A DNA stretch of 64,000 bases from Actinoalloteichus hoggarensis (GCF_002234535.1 NZ_CP022521.1:5022001-5086000), one strand, 5' to 3'. Shown: positions 17,200 through 26,601, numbered from the stretch's first letter. Program-made: numbers and translations. The notes: generated by a model from the sequence alone, not told the origin.

Positions 17200-17835
17200 G
17201 GATCACTCCGGTCGCACGGGGCGGACGATCTGCGCCGCGCGCCGATCGAGCTGCCGACCGGTGCGCTCGGGCTCACACCGGGCGGACACGTCGGCCCGCA
17301 GCGCCATCGGCACATGCCCGGTCCACCCCCACTCGCGCGGAGCGGACCGTTTTCAGACCCGCCGCGAATCGCGTAAGCACGGCTCACCCTCGTCTGCGCG
17401 GGGCGGACGATCACGCCCGGCGCGAGATCGCGAAGAAGAACGGCTCACCCACGCTTGCGCGGGGCGGACGCCGCAGCGGGGTCTCCCGTCGGCTGTGCGC
17501 TGGGCTCACCCCCGCTTGCGCGGGGCGGACCTGCCCCGGTGGATGTGGATTCTCGCCGCGATCGGCTCACCCCCGCTTGCGCGGGGCGGACAGCCCTCCG
17601 GGAGGTCCATGTCGCTCACTTTCGGGCTCACCCCCGCTTGCGCGGGGCGGACAAGAACCGCGTCGGCCTGGAGGCACGTCAGGACGGCTCACCCCCGCTT
17701 GCGCGGGGCGGACCACGGTGATCATGCGGATGCCTCCTGCCGCGGCGGCTCACCCCCGCTTGCGCGGGGCGGACGTCTACAGCTCCAGCGAGCTCACCGT
17801 GTACGAGGGCTCACCCCCGCTTGCGCGGGGCGGAC
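17200..17835 (-). CRISPR. Type I-E CRISPR array, eight good repeats plus decayed copies, no cas genes in window
   Basis: 28-base repeats start at 17381, 17442, 17503, 17564, 17625, 17686, 17747 and 17808, with strict 61-base period and 33-base spacers (28+33; equally 29+32). On the minus strand the repeat begins GTCCGCCCCGCG and ends GGGGGTGAGCC, the usual actinobacterial I-E pattern. The base after ...GAGCC is always G or C, as expected of a PAM-derived 29th base. The six repeats from 17503 on are identical; 17442 differs at one base, 17381 at two. Degenerate copies follow at 17320-17347, about 17260-17287 and 17200-17226. So the old end is at low coordinates, transcription runs on the minus strand, and the leader should be at 17836-18223. 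Confidence 0.95.
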
Positions 17836-18223
17836 GCTTCGTGAACTGGGCCTTCACTGGCACGTGATCGTCCTGTGATCTGACGGCGTGGGCGCGGAAT
17901 GCGCACCTGCGATCACCGTACCGGAGCGTGAGACGCCGGTCCGACGACGTTCGACGCGACGCCGGGTCGATCGGGCCGGCGCAGGCCGACGGGCGCCGCC
18001 GACCCGACGTCGTCGGCCCGAGATCGTCCGCGTCGGGACCCGCTTCGGCGCACCCTCCTCGGGTGGACACAGGTGCAGTGTGAGGCGATCTCGGGTATCA
18101 CCACCAGGGAGCGGTGTCGCAGACACGCTCTTACAGGACCACCATCACGCCCAGGCAGGACGTGCGTGTCGTCGAGACGCCGACCGCATCCCGTGCCGGG
18201 CCCCGCCGACAGAGGAGCAGCAG
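17836..18223. promoter_or_regulatory. Putative CRISPR leader region (minus strand) and SRPBCC promoter
   Basis: 388 bases between the newest repeat and the SRPBCC start. The array polarity puts the leader here. The nearest 40 bases (…CACTGGCACGTGATCGTCCTGTGATC) are less GC-rich than their surroundings. I see no repeat copy, gene or clear -10/-35 in it. Confidence 0.35.
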
Positions 18224-18862
18224 GTGGCCGTCATCGACAGGTCGACGGACGTTCCCGTGTCCGCAGCAACCGCCTACCGCTGGTGGGCCAGGCCGCAGCG
18301 TCTGGCCGAACTGCTTCCCGACGTCACGGAGGTCGTCTCCGACGGCGGGAGACGAAGTCGCTGGCGGCTCGCCGTCGGCAGCCGGGAGCACACCGAGTGG
18401 GAGATCGAGAAGCTCGGCGGCAGGCCCGCCCGCGAACTGCGCTGGCGATCCGGCACGGACACCCCGGAACACGCCGGCATCGTCACCTTCGAGCCCGTCG
18501 ACGCGGAGCACTGTCGAATTCGGGTGCGCGTGGTCTGGCGTCCCCGATCCCTCGGCCAGCAGGTCACCCGGTATCTCGGAGTGGTGGAGCACTGGGTGGG
18601 CGCCGCGCTGGCGGAGTCCGCCCGCAGGCTCGCCGAACGGGGCGAACGGGCTCCGGTCGACCGCGACGCCCGGTCCGGCGAGGCCGAATCGGAGCCCGTC
18701 TGGCCCACGGAGGCCGATGTTCCGATCGCCCGACCGGGCCAGGCACCGCAGGGCGCCACCCACATCGGGGACAACCCCGCCGAGGCGGCGCCGGGCACAC
18801 CCGGCACGCCCATGGGTCCGACCCCGCCCTACACCGATCCCCGGAACCGGCCCCGCTTCTGA
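18224..18862 (+). CDS. SRPBCC (START-like) family protein
   Basis: A 212-residue protein. Residues 1-135 form the helix-grip fold of SRPBCC proteins: RSTDVPVSAATAYRWWARPQ, LAELLPDVTEVV, EIEKLGGRPARELRWRSG, VTFEPVDAEHCRIRVRVVW and a C-terminal helix. These bind hydrophobic ligands or act as cyclases; no ligand can be named. The last 70 residues are Pro/Gly/Glu-rich and probably disordered. The GTG at 18224 follows AGAGGAGCAG; the frame is open further upstream but without a start signal. Confidence 0.75.
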   Translation: MAVIDRSTDVPVSAATAYRWWARPQRLAELLPDVTEVVSDGGRRSRWRLAVGSREHTEWEIEKLGGRPARELRWRSGTDTPEHAGIVTFEPVDAEHCRIRVRVVWRPRSLGQQVTRYLGVVEHWVGAALAESARRLAERGERAPVDRDARSGEAESEPVWPTEADVPIARPGQAPQGATHIGDNPAEAAPGTPGTPMGPTPPYTDPRNRPRF

Positions 18863-19031
18863 CGCCGCCGCCCGAGTCTCGGGGGCCGCGTGGCGCCGCG
18901 CCGGAACGCCTCGACGGCATCGGCGGCCACAGGATCGGCCGCCACAGGGTCGGCGGTCCCCGTCAGCGACCGCCGGGGGCCGGCGTCAGCTCGTCGCAGC
19001 GTCAGCAGGCCCCGACGCCGGCAGGTCTCAG

Positions 19032-19196
19032 CGCAGTCGGTCCCCACGCAATCGGTCCCCACGCAATCGGTCCCAGCGCAGTCGGTCCCCACGCAATCGG
19101 TCCCCACGCAATCGGTCCCCACGCAATCGGTCCCAGCGGAGTCGGTCCCAGCGGAGTCGGTCCCAGCGGAGTCGGTCCCAGCGGAGTCGGCCGGTT
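19032..19196. repeat. Minisatellite: eleven 15-base units (CGCAATCGGTCCCCA type)
   Basis: Eleven units in tandem without gaps from 19032. Three variants occur: CGCAGTCGGTCCCCA, CGCAATCGGTCCCC(A/AG) and, in the right third, CGGAGTCGGTCCCAG. The unit is a multiple of three, so all six frames stay open and encode pentapeptides such as HAIGP or DSAGT, but no gene with a start signal carries it. It lies in the 852-base gap between the SRPBCC gene and surE, which otherwise shows only a second repeat. Confidence 0.9.
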
Positions 19197-19605
19197 CGGC
19201 GGTCCGGGTCGTGCTGCACACCTGCCGGTCCGGCCGCGCGGTCCGAGGCGACCGCGTCTCGGCCGAGGGCGTCCGAGAGAGGCGACCGGCCGAGTCCCCC
19301 ACACCGGCATGCCGTGCCCCCAGCGGACGGGCGTTCTCCCGGCCACGCATCCGACGGTTCGGGGCGGGTGCCCGTCGTGCGAGCCGCCGAGATCCGGCGC
19401 GCCGTAGGCGGGCCGGCCGCGGACACACGGGCACGAGACGAGCCGACAGCGGCCGCCCGATGAGAATTCGCCGGGCCACGGCCAGGCCGCGCCGGACAGG
19501 TCCGACCGACGACACCCGCTCTCCGCGCCGACGGATGGGCGGCGATCTCCCCGGCCGCCGCCGACCCGCCGAGGCCGGACACCCCACCAGTGCGGCCGCA
19601 CAGCA

Positions 19606-19682
19606 CCCAGCCGCACCACACCCCAGCCGCACCACACCCCAGCCGCACGACACCAGCCGCACCACATCCGACGCACCACACC
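19606..19682. repeat. Tandem 16-base units (CCCAGCCGCACCACAC)
   Basis: Two perfect units (19606-19621, 19622-19637), a third with one change, then two shortened copies (CAGCCGCACCACAT, CCGACGCACCACAC). It ends about 30 bases before the surE stop codon. Confidence 0.85.
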
Positions 19683-19714
19683 CGCCGTCGGCGAGCGCGG
19701 CGAGACGCCGAGGG

Positions 19715-20524
19715 CTAGGAGGCCGAGGCCGTGCCCCGCTCGGCGACGGCGGGTCCGACCCGCGTCGGCAGCCTCGCCGTGTCCGTCTCTCGGATCCAGG
19801 TGACCTCCGTGATGGTCGCCAGACCGTCGGCGAGCAGGCTCGCGTCGGAGCCGTCGCCGCCCTCGGCCTCCATCCTGGTCGTCGTCACGCGCAGGCGTCC
19901 GTCGGTGAGGGCGTCGACATGCCCCTGCACCGCACCGAAGCGGGCCAGCGTCGCGCGATGCAGCATCGTCGCGGGCTGCTCGGTCGGCGGGAGGTTGACG
20001 TTGAACACCGTGCCGCGCGGCGCCGCCAACAACGGCGGCAGGGCGAGTCCCGCGCCGATCGCGGCGGCCCGCCACATCTCCCCGGTGACCCGCGTCGTCT
20101 CGGCGTCCAGCGACACCGCATCCAGGGACACCGCCATTGCTCGCGCCCCCTGCATCGCCCCGGTGATCGCGGCGCCCAGGGTGCCGGAGTGCAGCACCGA
20201 ACGCCCGACGTTCGCGCCGAGATTGATGCCGGAGAGGACCAGTTCGGGTGCCGCGCCGAACGCGCCGCGCGAGGCGGCGAAGGCGATGAAGGCCGGGGCG
20301 GCCTGCACCGCGAAGCACTGGGCGCCCGCCAGGCCGGGCAGCCGACGCTCGTCGGCCACCACCCGCCCGTCGTGCTGCACCGACGTGATCGCGGCGCTAC
20401 TGCCGCTCGACTCGTGGGCGGGCGCCGCCACCAGGACGTCCCATCCCTGTTCCAACGCCGCCGCCGCGAGGGCGTGCAGACCTGGTGACTCGACGCCGTC
20501 GTCGTTCGTGATCAGCACCCGCAC
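19715..20524 (-). CDS. surE: 5'/3'-nucleotidase SurE
   Basis: A 269-residue SurE-family phosphatase removing phosphate from nucleoside monophosphates, metal-dependent and cytosolic. The start MRVLITNDDGVESPGL holds the metal-binding Asp pair. The second signature is LVLSGINLGANVGRSVLHSGTLGAA, and VFNVNLPP is also typical. The segment VSLDA is repeated back to back near residues 130-140, a small in-frame duplication. The gene lies 34 bases after the PfkB kinase gene on the same strand, probably one transcript. Confidence 0.92.
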   Translation of the reverse strand: MRVLITNDDGVESPGLHALAAAALEQGWDVLVAAPAHESSGSSAAITSVQHDGRVVADERRLPGLAGAQCFAVQAAPAFIAFAASRGAFGAAPELVLSGINLGANVGRSVLHSGTLGAAITGAMQGARAMAVSLDAVSLDAETTRVTGEMWRAAAIGAGLALPPLLAAPRGTVFNVNLPPTEQPATMLHRATLARFGAVQGHVDALTDGRLRVTTTRMEAEGGDGSDASLLADGLATITEVTWIRETDTARLPTRVGPAVAERGTASAS

Positions 20525-20558
20525 GTGTTCCGCTCCGTCCTCACGCCCATGGCCGGCC

Positions 20559-21476
20559 TCAGATCTCCCGTAGTTCCACCTTCGCGGCCAACACCTCGAT
20601 GCTCTCGTCGCTGCCGGTGCCGAGCCCGCGCCGGACCACGTTCACCGCACCCGCCGCCGCGCCGAGCCGCACCGCCTCCGTCAACGATCTGCCCCGTACC
20701 AGCGCGGCGGCGACCCCCGCCGCCATCGAGTCGCCCGCCCCTCGTGGCTCGGCGGGTTGCAGCACCGGGAGCCGCACCTCGTAGACGACATCGTCGAGCA
20801 GCGCCAACGCGGGCTCAGCGGCCCGAGAGACGAGCACCGCGCCCGGCCCGGCCGCCCGCAGCTCCTTGGCCGCCTTGATCAGCGAGTCGCGGTCGTCGTC
20901 GCGACTCCGACCGTCCGCGATCAACTCCTCGTGGCTGATCTTCACCATCGACACGCCGCCTGCCAGGGCGGCGTCGAGCTGTTCGCCCGCGAGGTCGACG
21001 AGCACCAGCCCGCCGTTGCCGGTCATGTCGGCGGCGAGCCGCCGGTAGGTGTCCGCCGGGATGGTGCCGAGTCGTGAAGGGCCGCTCAACACGGACAGAC
21101 GGGCGTCGAGCCCGTGCACCAACGACAGTTCGTAGAGATCGTCCAGCTCGTGCCGGGACAGCGGCTCCCCCGGCGCGTCCACGATCTCCCTGCGCACGCC
21201 GCCCCGCCGATCATGCACGTAACCGCCGTTGCGGGTACTGACGTCGACCGCCTTCAGCTCCAGTCCGTCGTCGACGATCAGATGACGCAGCACGGCCCCC
21301 GTCTCGCCCCCCAGCGCCGCGCACAGGACGACCGGCACGCCGAGGGCGGCGATCATCCTGGCCTGCCAGACACCCTGGCCTCCCGCGTGCAGATGCAGAT
21401 CGGGCTCCTCGCCCCGATCCTCCACGGTCACCGTGAGCTGGGGTGAGGGGGCGAAGACCATCACATGCTCGGTCAT
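20559..21476 (-). CDS. PfkB-family sugar kinase, 1-phosphofructokinase-like
   Basis: A 305-residue ribokinase/PfkB protein. N-terminal MVFAPSPQLTVTVED and the sugar-binding GGQGVWQARMIAALG resemble the FruK/LacC branch. The C-terminal catalytic motif PRGAGDSMAAGVAAALVRG contains the anion hole and the catalytic Asp. It should phosphorylate a sugar or sugar phosphate with ATP; substrate not determined. The start at 21476 is the first ATG matching the family's beginning; the frame is open 200 bases further upstream. Co-directional with surE. Confidence 0.85.
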   Translation of the reverse strand: MTEHVMVFAPSPQLTVTVEDRGEEPDLHLHAGGQGVWQARMIAALGVPVVLCAALGGETGAVLRHLIVDDGLELKAVDVSTRNGGYVHDRRGGVRREIVDAPGEPLSRHELDDLYELSLVHGLDARLSVLSGPSRLGTIPADTYRRLAADMTGNGGLVLVDLAGEQLDAALAGGVSMVKISHEELIADGRSRDDDRDSLIKAAKELRAAGPGAVLVSRAAEPALALLDDVVYEVRLPVLQPAEPRGAGDSMAAGVAAALVRGRSLTEAVRLGAAAGAVNVVRRGLGTGSDESIEVLAAKVELREI

Positions 21477-21940
21477 GATCCGCCGCTCTCGTCGCCGACT
21501 CGACTCGCCGCGCGGGCGGTGCGTCGGCACGGTCCTCGACCTCGCCGGAGCGCGTCCTGCGCTCCGGCGAGGGGCGGCGGGACGGCGGTCGCGGGACTCC
21601 GCATGAGTCGCCCTCCTCCCAGCCTCGTCGAAAGCACGGACCGCCACGAGGTACCCGTCGTGACGATCAGTCAAACGGCGGCGGCAGGCGGCTCAGCCGA
21701 GTGGGACGCCGCCGCCTCGACGCGGCCGACACGTCGCCGGGGCGCGCCTCCGGGGTGCGATCGCCGAGAAGGCGGGACCCGTCCGGGCCGCCGCCCGAGC
21801 ACGACGGCCGCCGAAGAGGCCCCGAACGAGTCCGCCCGAGTGAATCGGTGCGCACCCGGGTACGCCACCGCGGACACCCGGACCGACGGGTGGCGACGCA
21901 CCCACGACGGCATGCACGTCCGACATCGAGGAGAAGGCCC

Positions 21941-22513
21941 GTGGCACAGCAGCTCACGAAGCAGACCGTGGCATTCCTGGTGGCGCCGGAAGGCGTCGAG
22001 CAGGTCGAGTTCACCGAGCCGTGGGAGGCGGTCCGCGCCGCGGGCGGCACCCCCGAACTGGTGTCGACCGCGAAGGGTGAGATCCAGGGGTTCCACCATC
22101 TCGACAAGGCCGATCGCTTCCCGGTGGACCACGTCGTGAGCGAGGTCGACGCGCATCGCTACGACGCGCTCGTCCTGCCCGGCGGAGTGGCCAATCCCGA
22201 TCTCCTGCGCACCGACGCGCAGGCCGTCGCCTTCGTTCGCGCGCTGATCGAGGCGGGCCGACCGATCGCGGCGATCTGCCATGCCCCGTGGACGCTCATC
22301 GAGGCGGACGCCGTCCGGGGACGCACCCTCACCTCTTGGCCGAGCCTCCAGACCGACCTGCGCAACGCGGGCGCGACCTGGGTGGACGAGGAGGTCGTCG
22401 TCGACGGCAGGCTCATCACCAGCCGTAAGCCCGACGACCTCCCGGTCTTCTGCGCGACGCTGGTGCGGGAGTTCGCCGACGCGGCGGAACCGACCCCGAA
22501 CGTCGGCATCTGA
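21941..22513 (+). CDS. DJ-1/PfpI-family type 1 glutamine amidotransferase-like protein
   Basis: A 190-residue protein with the PfpI/YhbO layout: VAFLVAPEGVEQVEF, the glutamate region DALVLPGGVANPDLLR and the nucleophile elbow PIAAICHAPWTLIEA with catalytic Cys followed by His. Relatives act as stress proteins, protein deglycases or proteases. The start is GTG 21941, preceded by GAGGAGAAGG. It is a single gene with 464 bases before it that hold only shadow frames. Confidence 0.88.
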   Translation: MAQQLTKQTVAFLVAPEGVEQVEFTEPWEAVRAAGGTPELVSTAKGEIQGFHHLDKADRFPVDHVVSEVDAHRYDALVLPGGVANPDLLRTDAQAVAFVRALIEAGRPIAAICHAPWTLIEADAVRGRTLTSWPSLQTDLRNAGATWVDEEVVVDGRLITSRKPDDLPVFCATLVREFADAAEPTPNVGI

Positions 22514-22752
22514 CCGCGTTCGGACGGCCGGGGGAAAACGCATCGCATCGACGGCGGGCGCCCCGACGCCCGGCCGGTCCGGGGCCCGCGCGCGGCCGCG
22601 GCGGACGCCATCGTCGGGCAGAGCGCCCGCGATACGGGCACGATGGAACGGGCGAGGGCATCGGTCCGCCTGCGGCACCGCCGGTCGGCTCGTCCGTCCA
22701 CGTTGCACGCATCCCCGTCCCGCTCGGACGCCGAGTAGACCTTGGACCGCTG

Positions 22753-23961
22753 ATGACGACCGCCGATCGACGTGACGACTCCGAGACCGACGCGCGGCGA
22801 GCCCTCCCCCGCTGGCTCCGGGTGAGCGCGGCCGCGGGCTGGCGACTGCTGGTCCTGGTCGCCGCCCTCTACGTGCTGGGTGTGGTGGCGACCCGGATCA
22901 GCATCGTGTTGATTCCGCTGGCGATCGCGCTGCTACTGGCCGCACTGCTCGAACCCGCCATGTCCGCGCTGCGCAGACGGGGGATGTCCCGAGGCCCGGC
23001 CACCGCGATCGTCCTGGTCAGTGGCGTGGCCGGGTTGGGCACCGCGCTGACCTTCATCGTCGCCACCTTCGTCGGCGGGCTCGCCGACCTCCAGTCCAGC
23101 CTGATCCAGGGCCTGAACTCGATCAGGGCCTGGCTGACCGACGGGCCCCTGGGGTTAGAGTCCGCCCAGATCGACAACGCCATCGGGGAACTCGGCACCA
23201 CGCTGCAGGACAACCAGCAACGAGTCTTCTCCGGAGCGCTGACCACCGTCACCACCGTGGGAGGCTTCGTCACCGGCCTGGTGCTGGTGATCTTCATCCT
23301 GGTCTTCCTCCTGCGAGACGGCCCCCTGATCTGGCGGTTCGTGCTCCGTGCCGTCCCGAGGAGTCGACGGGCGCTGGCCGACGAGGCGGGCCGGAACGCC
23401 TTCCGATCGCTGACCGGCTACATCCGGGCGACCGCCACCGTGGCCGTCATCGACGCCGTCGGCATCGGCATCGGCCTCGTCATCCTCGGCATCCCGCTGG
23501 CGCTGCCGCTGACGGCGCTGGTGTTCTTCGGGGCCTTCATCCCGCTCATCGGGGCGCTGGTCTCCGGCGCCGCGGCGATCCTGGTGGCCTTGGCCTCGCA
23601 AGGCCTGGTCGCGGCGCTGCTCGTGCTCGGCATCGTGCTGCTCGTCCAGCAGATCGAGGGCAACGTCCTGCATCCCTGGATCATGGGCCGGACGATGCGG
23701 CTGCACCCGCTGGCCGTGGCGCTGACCCTGACGATCGGGCTGTCGCAGGCAGGCATCATCGGGGGGCTGCTGGCCGTGCCGTTGTTGACCTCGCTGCGGG
23801 CGATGGCGCGCACCTGGCGGGGCACGCGCGACGACGATCCCGACGACCCGGTCGGCGAGGTCGAGGCGAACCCGGCGTCCCGTTCGCGGACTCGAGCGGG
23901 CACGGCGGGGGATCGCGGTTCCGTCGACGACGGCGAGGAACCGGAGTCCTCACCCACCTGA
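22753..23961 (+). CDS. AI-2E family transporter (TqsA/YdiK-like)
   Basis: A 402-residue integral membrane protein with about eight hydrophobic helices: LLVLVAALYVLGVVATRI at residues 34-51, IVLIPLAIALLLAALLEP, a long loop with amphipathic helices, then GLVLVIFILVFLLRDGPL and the conserved PLALPLTALVFFGAFIPLIG near 250-270. The motif QQIEGNVLHPWIMGR is diagnostic of PF01594. Family members export autoinducer-2, Na+/Li+ or unknown solutes. The tail is hydrophilic and acidic. Single gene. Confidence 0.9.
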   Translation: MTTADRRDDSETDARRALPRWLRVSAAAGWRLLVLVAALYVLGVVATRISIVLIPLAIALLLAALLEPAMSALRRRGMSRGPATAIVLVSGVAGLGTALTFIVATFVGGLADLQSSLIQGLNSIRAWLTDGPLGLESAQIDNAIGELGTTLQDNQQRVFSGALTTVTTVGGFVTGLVLVIFILVFLLRDGPLIWRFVLRAVPRSRRALADEAGRNAFRSLTGYIRATATVAVIDAVGIGIGLVILGIPLALPLTALVFFGAFIPLIGALVSGAAAILVALASQGLVAALLVLGIVLLVQQIEGNVLHPWIMGRTMRLHPLAVALTLTIGLSQAGIIGGLLAVPLLTSLRAMARTWRGTRDDDPDDPVGEVEANPASRSRTRAGTAGDRGSVDDGEEPESSPT

Positions 23962-24209
23962 CGTCCCGCTCGGCCCGGCCGCTCGCGCCTCGTACACCCG
24001 CGCCCCTGCGGGGGCTGCTCGGCAGTGCGGCGCGGACGGACCGGGCCGCCGAGAACGACGGCAGAGGAAAGGGCGGGAGTACATCGCCGTTCGACCGGGT
24101 CCTCTCCGATCGTCACGCGCGACGCCCCCGCCCGAGGGAATCGATCATTCTGTCGTACCGGACCTGCACACCGGCCTGCCGACCACGCGGGCCGGCGACC
24201 GCGGCGCCG

Positions 24210-24500
24210 TCAGTGCCCGGCGGCGTGGTGGCCGGTCTTGCCCGGCCACGTGCCGGTGACTCGACGGTATCCCGCCGCCCCACCACGGTCCACCGCCGCC
24301 TTGACGACACCGAACACCGCTCCGTGCAACGCGGCCGCGGCCAGCACCTCGCGCCAGCCGTACTCCTCCATCGTGGCCTCGGGAGCATCCGCGTGGCCGG
24401 TCGACCGCTTCCAGATCCGATGGAAGATCGTGCTCGCCGCCAACCCGCCGAGCATGCCGAGCAGCGTGCCCAGCGGCCGGTAGAGCAGCCTGCCGATCAT
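24210..24500 (-). CDS. DUF4235 small membrane protein
   Basis: A 96-residue protein with one N-terminal membrane segment (LYRPLGTLLGMLGGLAASTIF) and the DUF4235 hallmarks WREVLAAAALHGAVFGVVKAAVDRGGA. Function unknown. Its start overlaps the DUF3618 stop (ATGA, 24497-24500). Third gene of a coupled trio. Confidence 0.88.
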   Translation of the reverse strand: MIGRLLYRPLGTLLGMLGGLAASTIFHRIWKRSTGHADAPEATMEEYGWREVLAAAALHGAVFGVVKAAVDRGGAAGYRRVTGTWPGKTGHHAAGH

Positions 24501-24928
24501 CGCTGTCGCCTCGTCAGCCTGCGCAGCACCAGCAGTGCCACCAGTGTGACGGCCGCCGCGGGTCCGGGGTTCTCCCGCACCGAGGACACCGCCTGATCGA
24601 ACCTGCGGGACACCGGGGGCGGCAGCTTCTCCGACGCCCGGCTCACCCAGGCCTCGGCCCGCTCGCCCAGATGCGATGCGGAGGCACGCATCGCGTCGGT
24701 GCGACCGTGGAACTCGCCCTTGAGTCGGTTGGACACGTCGAACTTCTGCGCCAGTGCCTCGACCGTGTCGCCGAGTTCCTCGCGGGTCAGCTCGATGTCC
24801 AGCCGGAGGTCGCCGGGATCGCTCGGGCCGTCCGGCCGAGCCTGCGTCGAGGGGACCTCCTCCGAGACCGCGTACGTACGGTCGTCTCGCGGCCGGTCGT
24901 AATCGGGCCGCCGTTGCCGACTGCTCAT
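24497..24928 (-). CDS. DUF3618 family protein
   Basis: A 143-residue protein. LRLDIELTREELGDTVEALAQKFDV near residues 40-64 is the DUF3618 signature. A helical middle follows, then a C-terminal membrane anchor (PGPAAAVTLVALLVLRRLTRR). Overlaps both neighbours by ATGA. The trio holin-X, DUF3618, DUF4235 is common in actinobacteria and thought to serve the envelope; no function is established. Confidence 0.9.
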   Translation of the reverse strand: MSSRQRRPDYDRPRDDRTYAVSEEVPSTQARPDGPSDPGDLRLDIELTREELGDTVEALAQKFDVSNRLKGEFHGRTDAMRASASHLGERAEAWVSRASEKLPPPVSRRFDQAVSSVRENPGPAAAVTLVALLVLRRLTRRQR

Positions 24929-25347
24929 CGATGCGCCCCTTCCCTGATCGTCTGTAGATCGTCGCGGACGCTCGCCATCGTCTGTTCCGGAACCGGCGGA
25001 GTCGCCCTACGGGTCTGGCCACGACCGACTGCCGCACACAGGCCTGCCACCGCCAGCAGCGCGACGCCCACGACGAGCCCCGCGATCCACGGCGTCAAGA
25101 CCAGTGCGAGGAGCATGACCAGCGTGGCGATGAGCACGCCGCCGCCGTAGAGGGCGAGCACGCCCGCCGTGCCGAACAGCCCGGCACCCGCGCCCAGCCT
25201 TCGGCCCTTGCTCCGCAGTTCGGCCGTCGCGGCCTGCATCTCGTCACGCACGAGGCGAGTGAGCTGGGTCGAGAGATCCCCCATCAGCTCCGCCGTCGAA
25301 CGATCGTCGTGATGTCGCGCGTAGCCCTGTTTCGTATCAGGATTCAT
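24925..25347 (-). CDS. Phage holin family protein (actinobacterial holin-X)
   Basis: A 140-residue protein: an amphipathic start (STAELMGDLSTQLTRLVRDE), then two membrane helices, GLFGTAGVLALYGGGVLIATLVMLL and WIAGLVVGVALLAVAGLCAAVG, then a short basic tail. Despite the family name it is a chromosomal gene, not prophage. It leads the three-gene unit with ATGA overlaps. The 438 bases upstream (25348-25785) show no gene. Confidence 0.88.
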   Translation of the reverse strand: MNPDTKQGYARHHDDRSTAELMGDLSTQLTRLVRDEMQAATAELRSKGRRLGAGAGLFGTAGVLALYGGGVLIATLVMLLALVLTPWIAGLVVGVALLAVAGLCAAVGRGQTRRATPPVPEQTMASVRDDLQTIREGAHR

Positions 25348-25785
25348 GTTCGCCGCCTTTCGTTGGCTCCCTGACCCGACTCGGCTACCCCACTCGTGTC
25401 ACGGGCAACCCTCCGGGCGGGCCGACCTGCGGCGGTCGAGACACGTCTGGCTCCGCCGGGGGATTCGGTGCCCGCCGGGGCGGGCCGGCCGCGACGGGCG
25501 ATCCACCGCCGGCCGCGTGGTCACCGGCATCCGGACACAGTGCGATCGGAGGCGGTGCGACCGGAGACAGGACCGCCGGACAGGCCCGTGCCTTCCGGGT
25601 CCCGTGCCTTCGATCGCCGGCGGCCCGCGACCGGCATTCCGGACCGGACGCCCGCGGCGGCCGCGACCGGAGCAGGCGCCGGCCCGCCCGGGGGCGCGGG
25701 AGGCCGACCGAGGGCGAGCCGGACCGGATCAGCCGGGCCGGGGGCCGCGGACCGCGATCGGCGGGCCGCGAAGGGGCCGGACGAC

Positions 25786-26601
25786 TCAGGCGACGTGGTC
25801 GAGGAGCAGTCGGCCCGCGCCCCGCGCCGTGACGCCGACGGCGCGCAGCGTCGCCCACATCGTGACCTGGTTGGCGGTGAGGACCGGCTTGCCGATCGCG
25901 GCCTCCAGCGGAGCGATCAGATCGTAGGTCCGGACGTTCGTGCAGCTCACGAAGACCGCCTCGGCATCGCGGCTGTCCACCGCCAGGACCGCCCGCACGA
26001 CCTCGGAGAAGGAGACCTGCCAGATCCGGTCGACCAGGCCCAGACTCCGCTCGGCCACCACGTCGAACCCGTGCTCGCCGAGGAAACCCCGCAGCCGCTC
26101 GGTGACGGCCCCGACATACGGCGCCGCCACGGCCACCCGGCGAAGCCCGAGGACGTCCAGCGCCTCGACGAGCGCACCCGAGGTGGTGACGGCCGCGGGA
26201 GCCCCCGCAGCCACCATGGCCGCACGCAGCCCGCGCTCACCCGCCGCACCGGCCGCGAAGCTGCCGGAGGTGCAGGCGTAGGCCACCGCCGACGGCTCGG
26301 GGACCAGGATGTCGCGGAGTGCTTCGGCCACGGCGGCGGGCTCGGCGAGCGCCACGGCGGGTTCGCGTGCCGTCGGCGGCGGAGCGAACGGCAGTCGGGT
26401 CAGGTAGAGCGAGACCTCGTCGGGGACCCACCGCCAGAGTTCGCGATCCACGGCGAAGTCGAAGGGCGCCACCACACCGACCCCCGGCCCGGCGGTGAGG
26501 TCGGCGGGGAACCCGAACCGCTCGGGCGGCGGAACGACCAGCGCGCCGCCGAGGAGCGACTCGGCGTCGTCCGGGACAGGTGTGCTGAGGCTGCGCGTCA
26601 T
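25786..26601 (-). CDS. Maleate isomerase / Asp-Glu racemase superfamily protein
   Basis: A 271-residue protein of the maleate cis-trans isomerase / arylmalonate decarboxylase group. The two catalytic cysteines appear in AVAYACTSGSFAAG (near residue 109) and EAVFVSCTNVRTYD (near 220). GVGVVAPFDFAVDRELWRWV at the N-terminus and KPVLTANQVTMWATLRAVG near the end are typical. Probable reaction: isomerisation or racemisation of a small dicarboxylic acid; substrate unknown. Single gene. Confidence 0.85.
   Translation of the reverse strand: MTRSLSTPVPDDAESLLGGALVVPPPERFGFPADLTAGPGVGVVAPFDFAVDRELWRWVPDEVSLYLTRLPFAPPPTAREPAVALAEPAAVAEALRDILVPEPSAVAYACTSGSFAAGAAGERGLRAAMVAAGAPAAVTTSGALVEALDVLGLRRVAVAAPYVGAVTERLRGFLGEHGFDVVAERSLGLVDRIWQVSFSEVVRAVLAVDSRDAEAVFVSCTNVRTYDLIAPLEAAIGKPVLTANQVTMWATLRAVGVTARGAGRLLLDHVA

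Noticed and set aside
17836-17868. A possible ninth spacer next to the last CRISPR repeat
   Set aside because: No repeat copy follows at 17869; the polarity of repeat decay makes this side the leader.
19002-20318. Minus-strand frame encoding GPIAW/GPTPL pentapeptide repeats plus surE shadow
   Set aside because: Repeat part is open in every frame because the unit is 15 bases; the rest is antisense-frame shadow of surE. No start signal.
24925-25347. Holin-family gene as evidence of a prophage
   Set aside because: This holin-X type is a chromosomal actinobacterial membrane protein coupled to DUF3618 and DUF4235; no phage genes are nearby.
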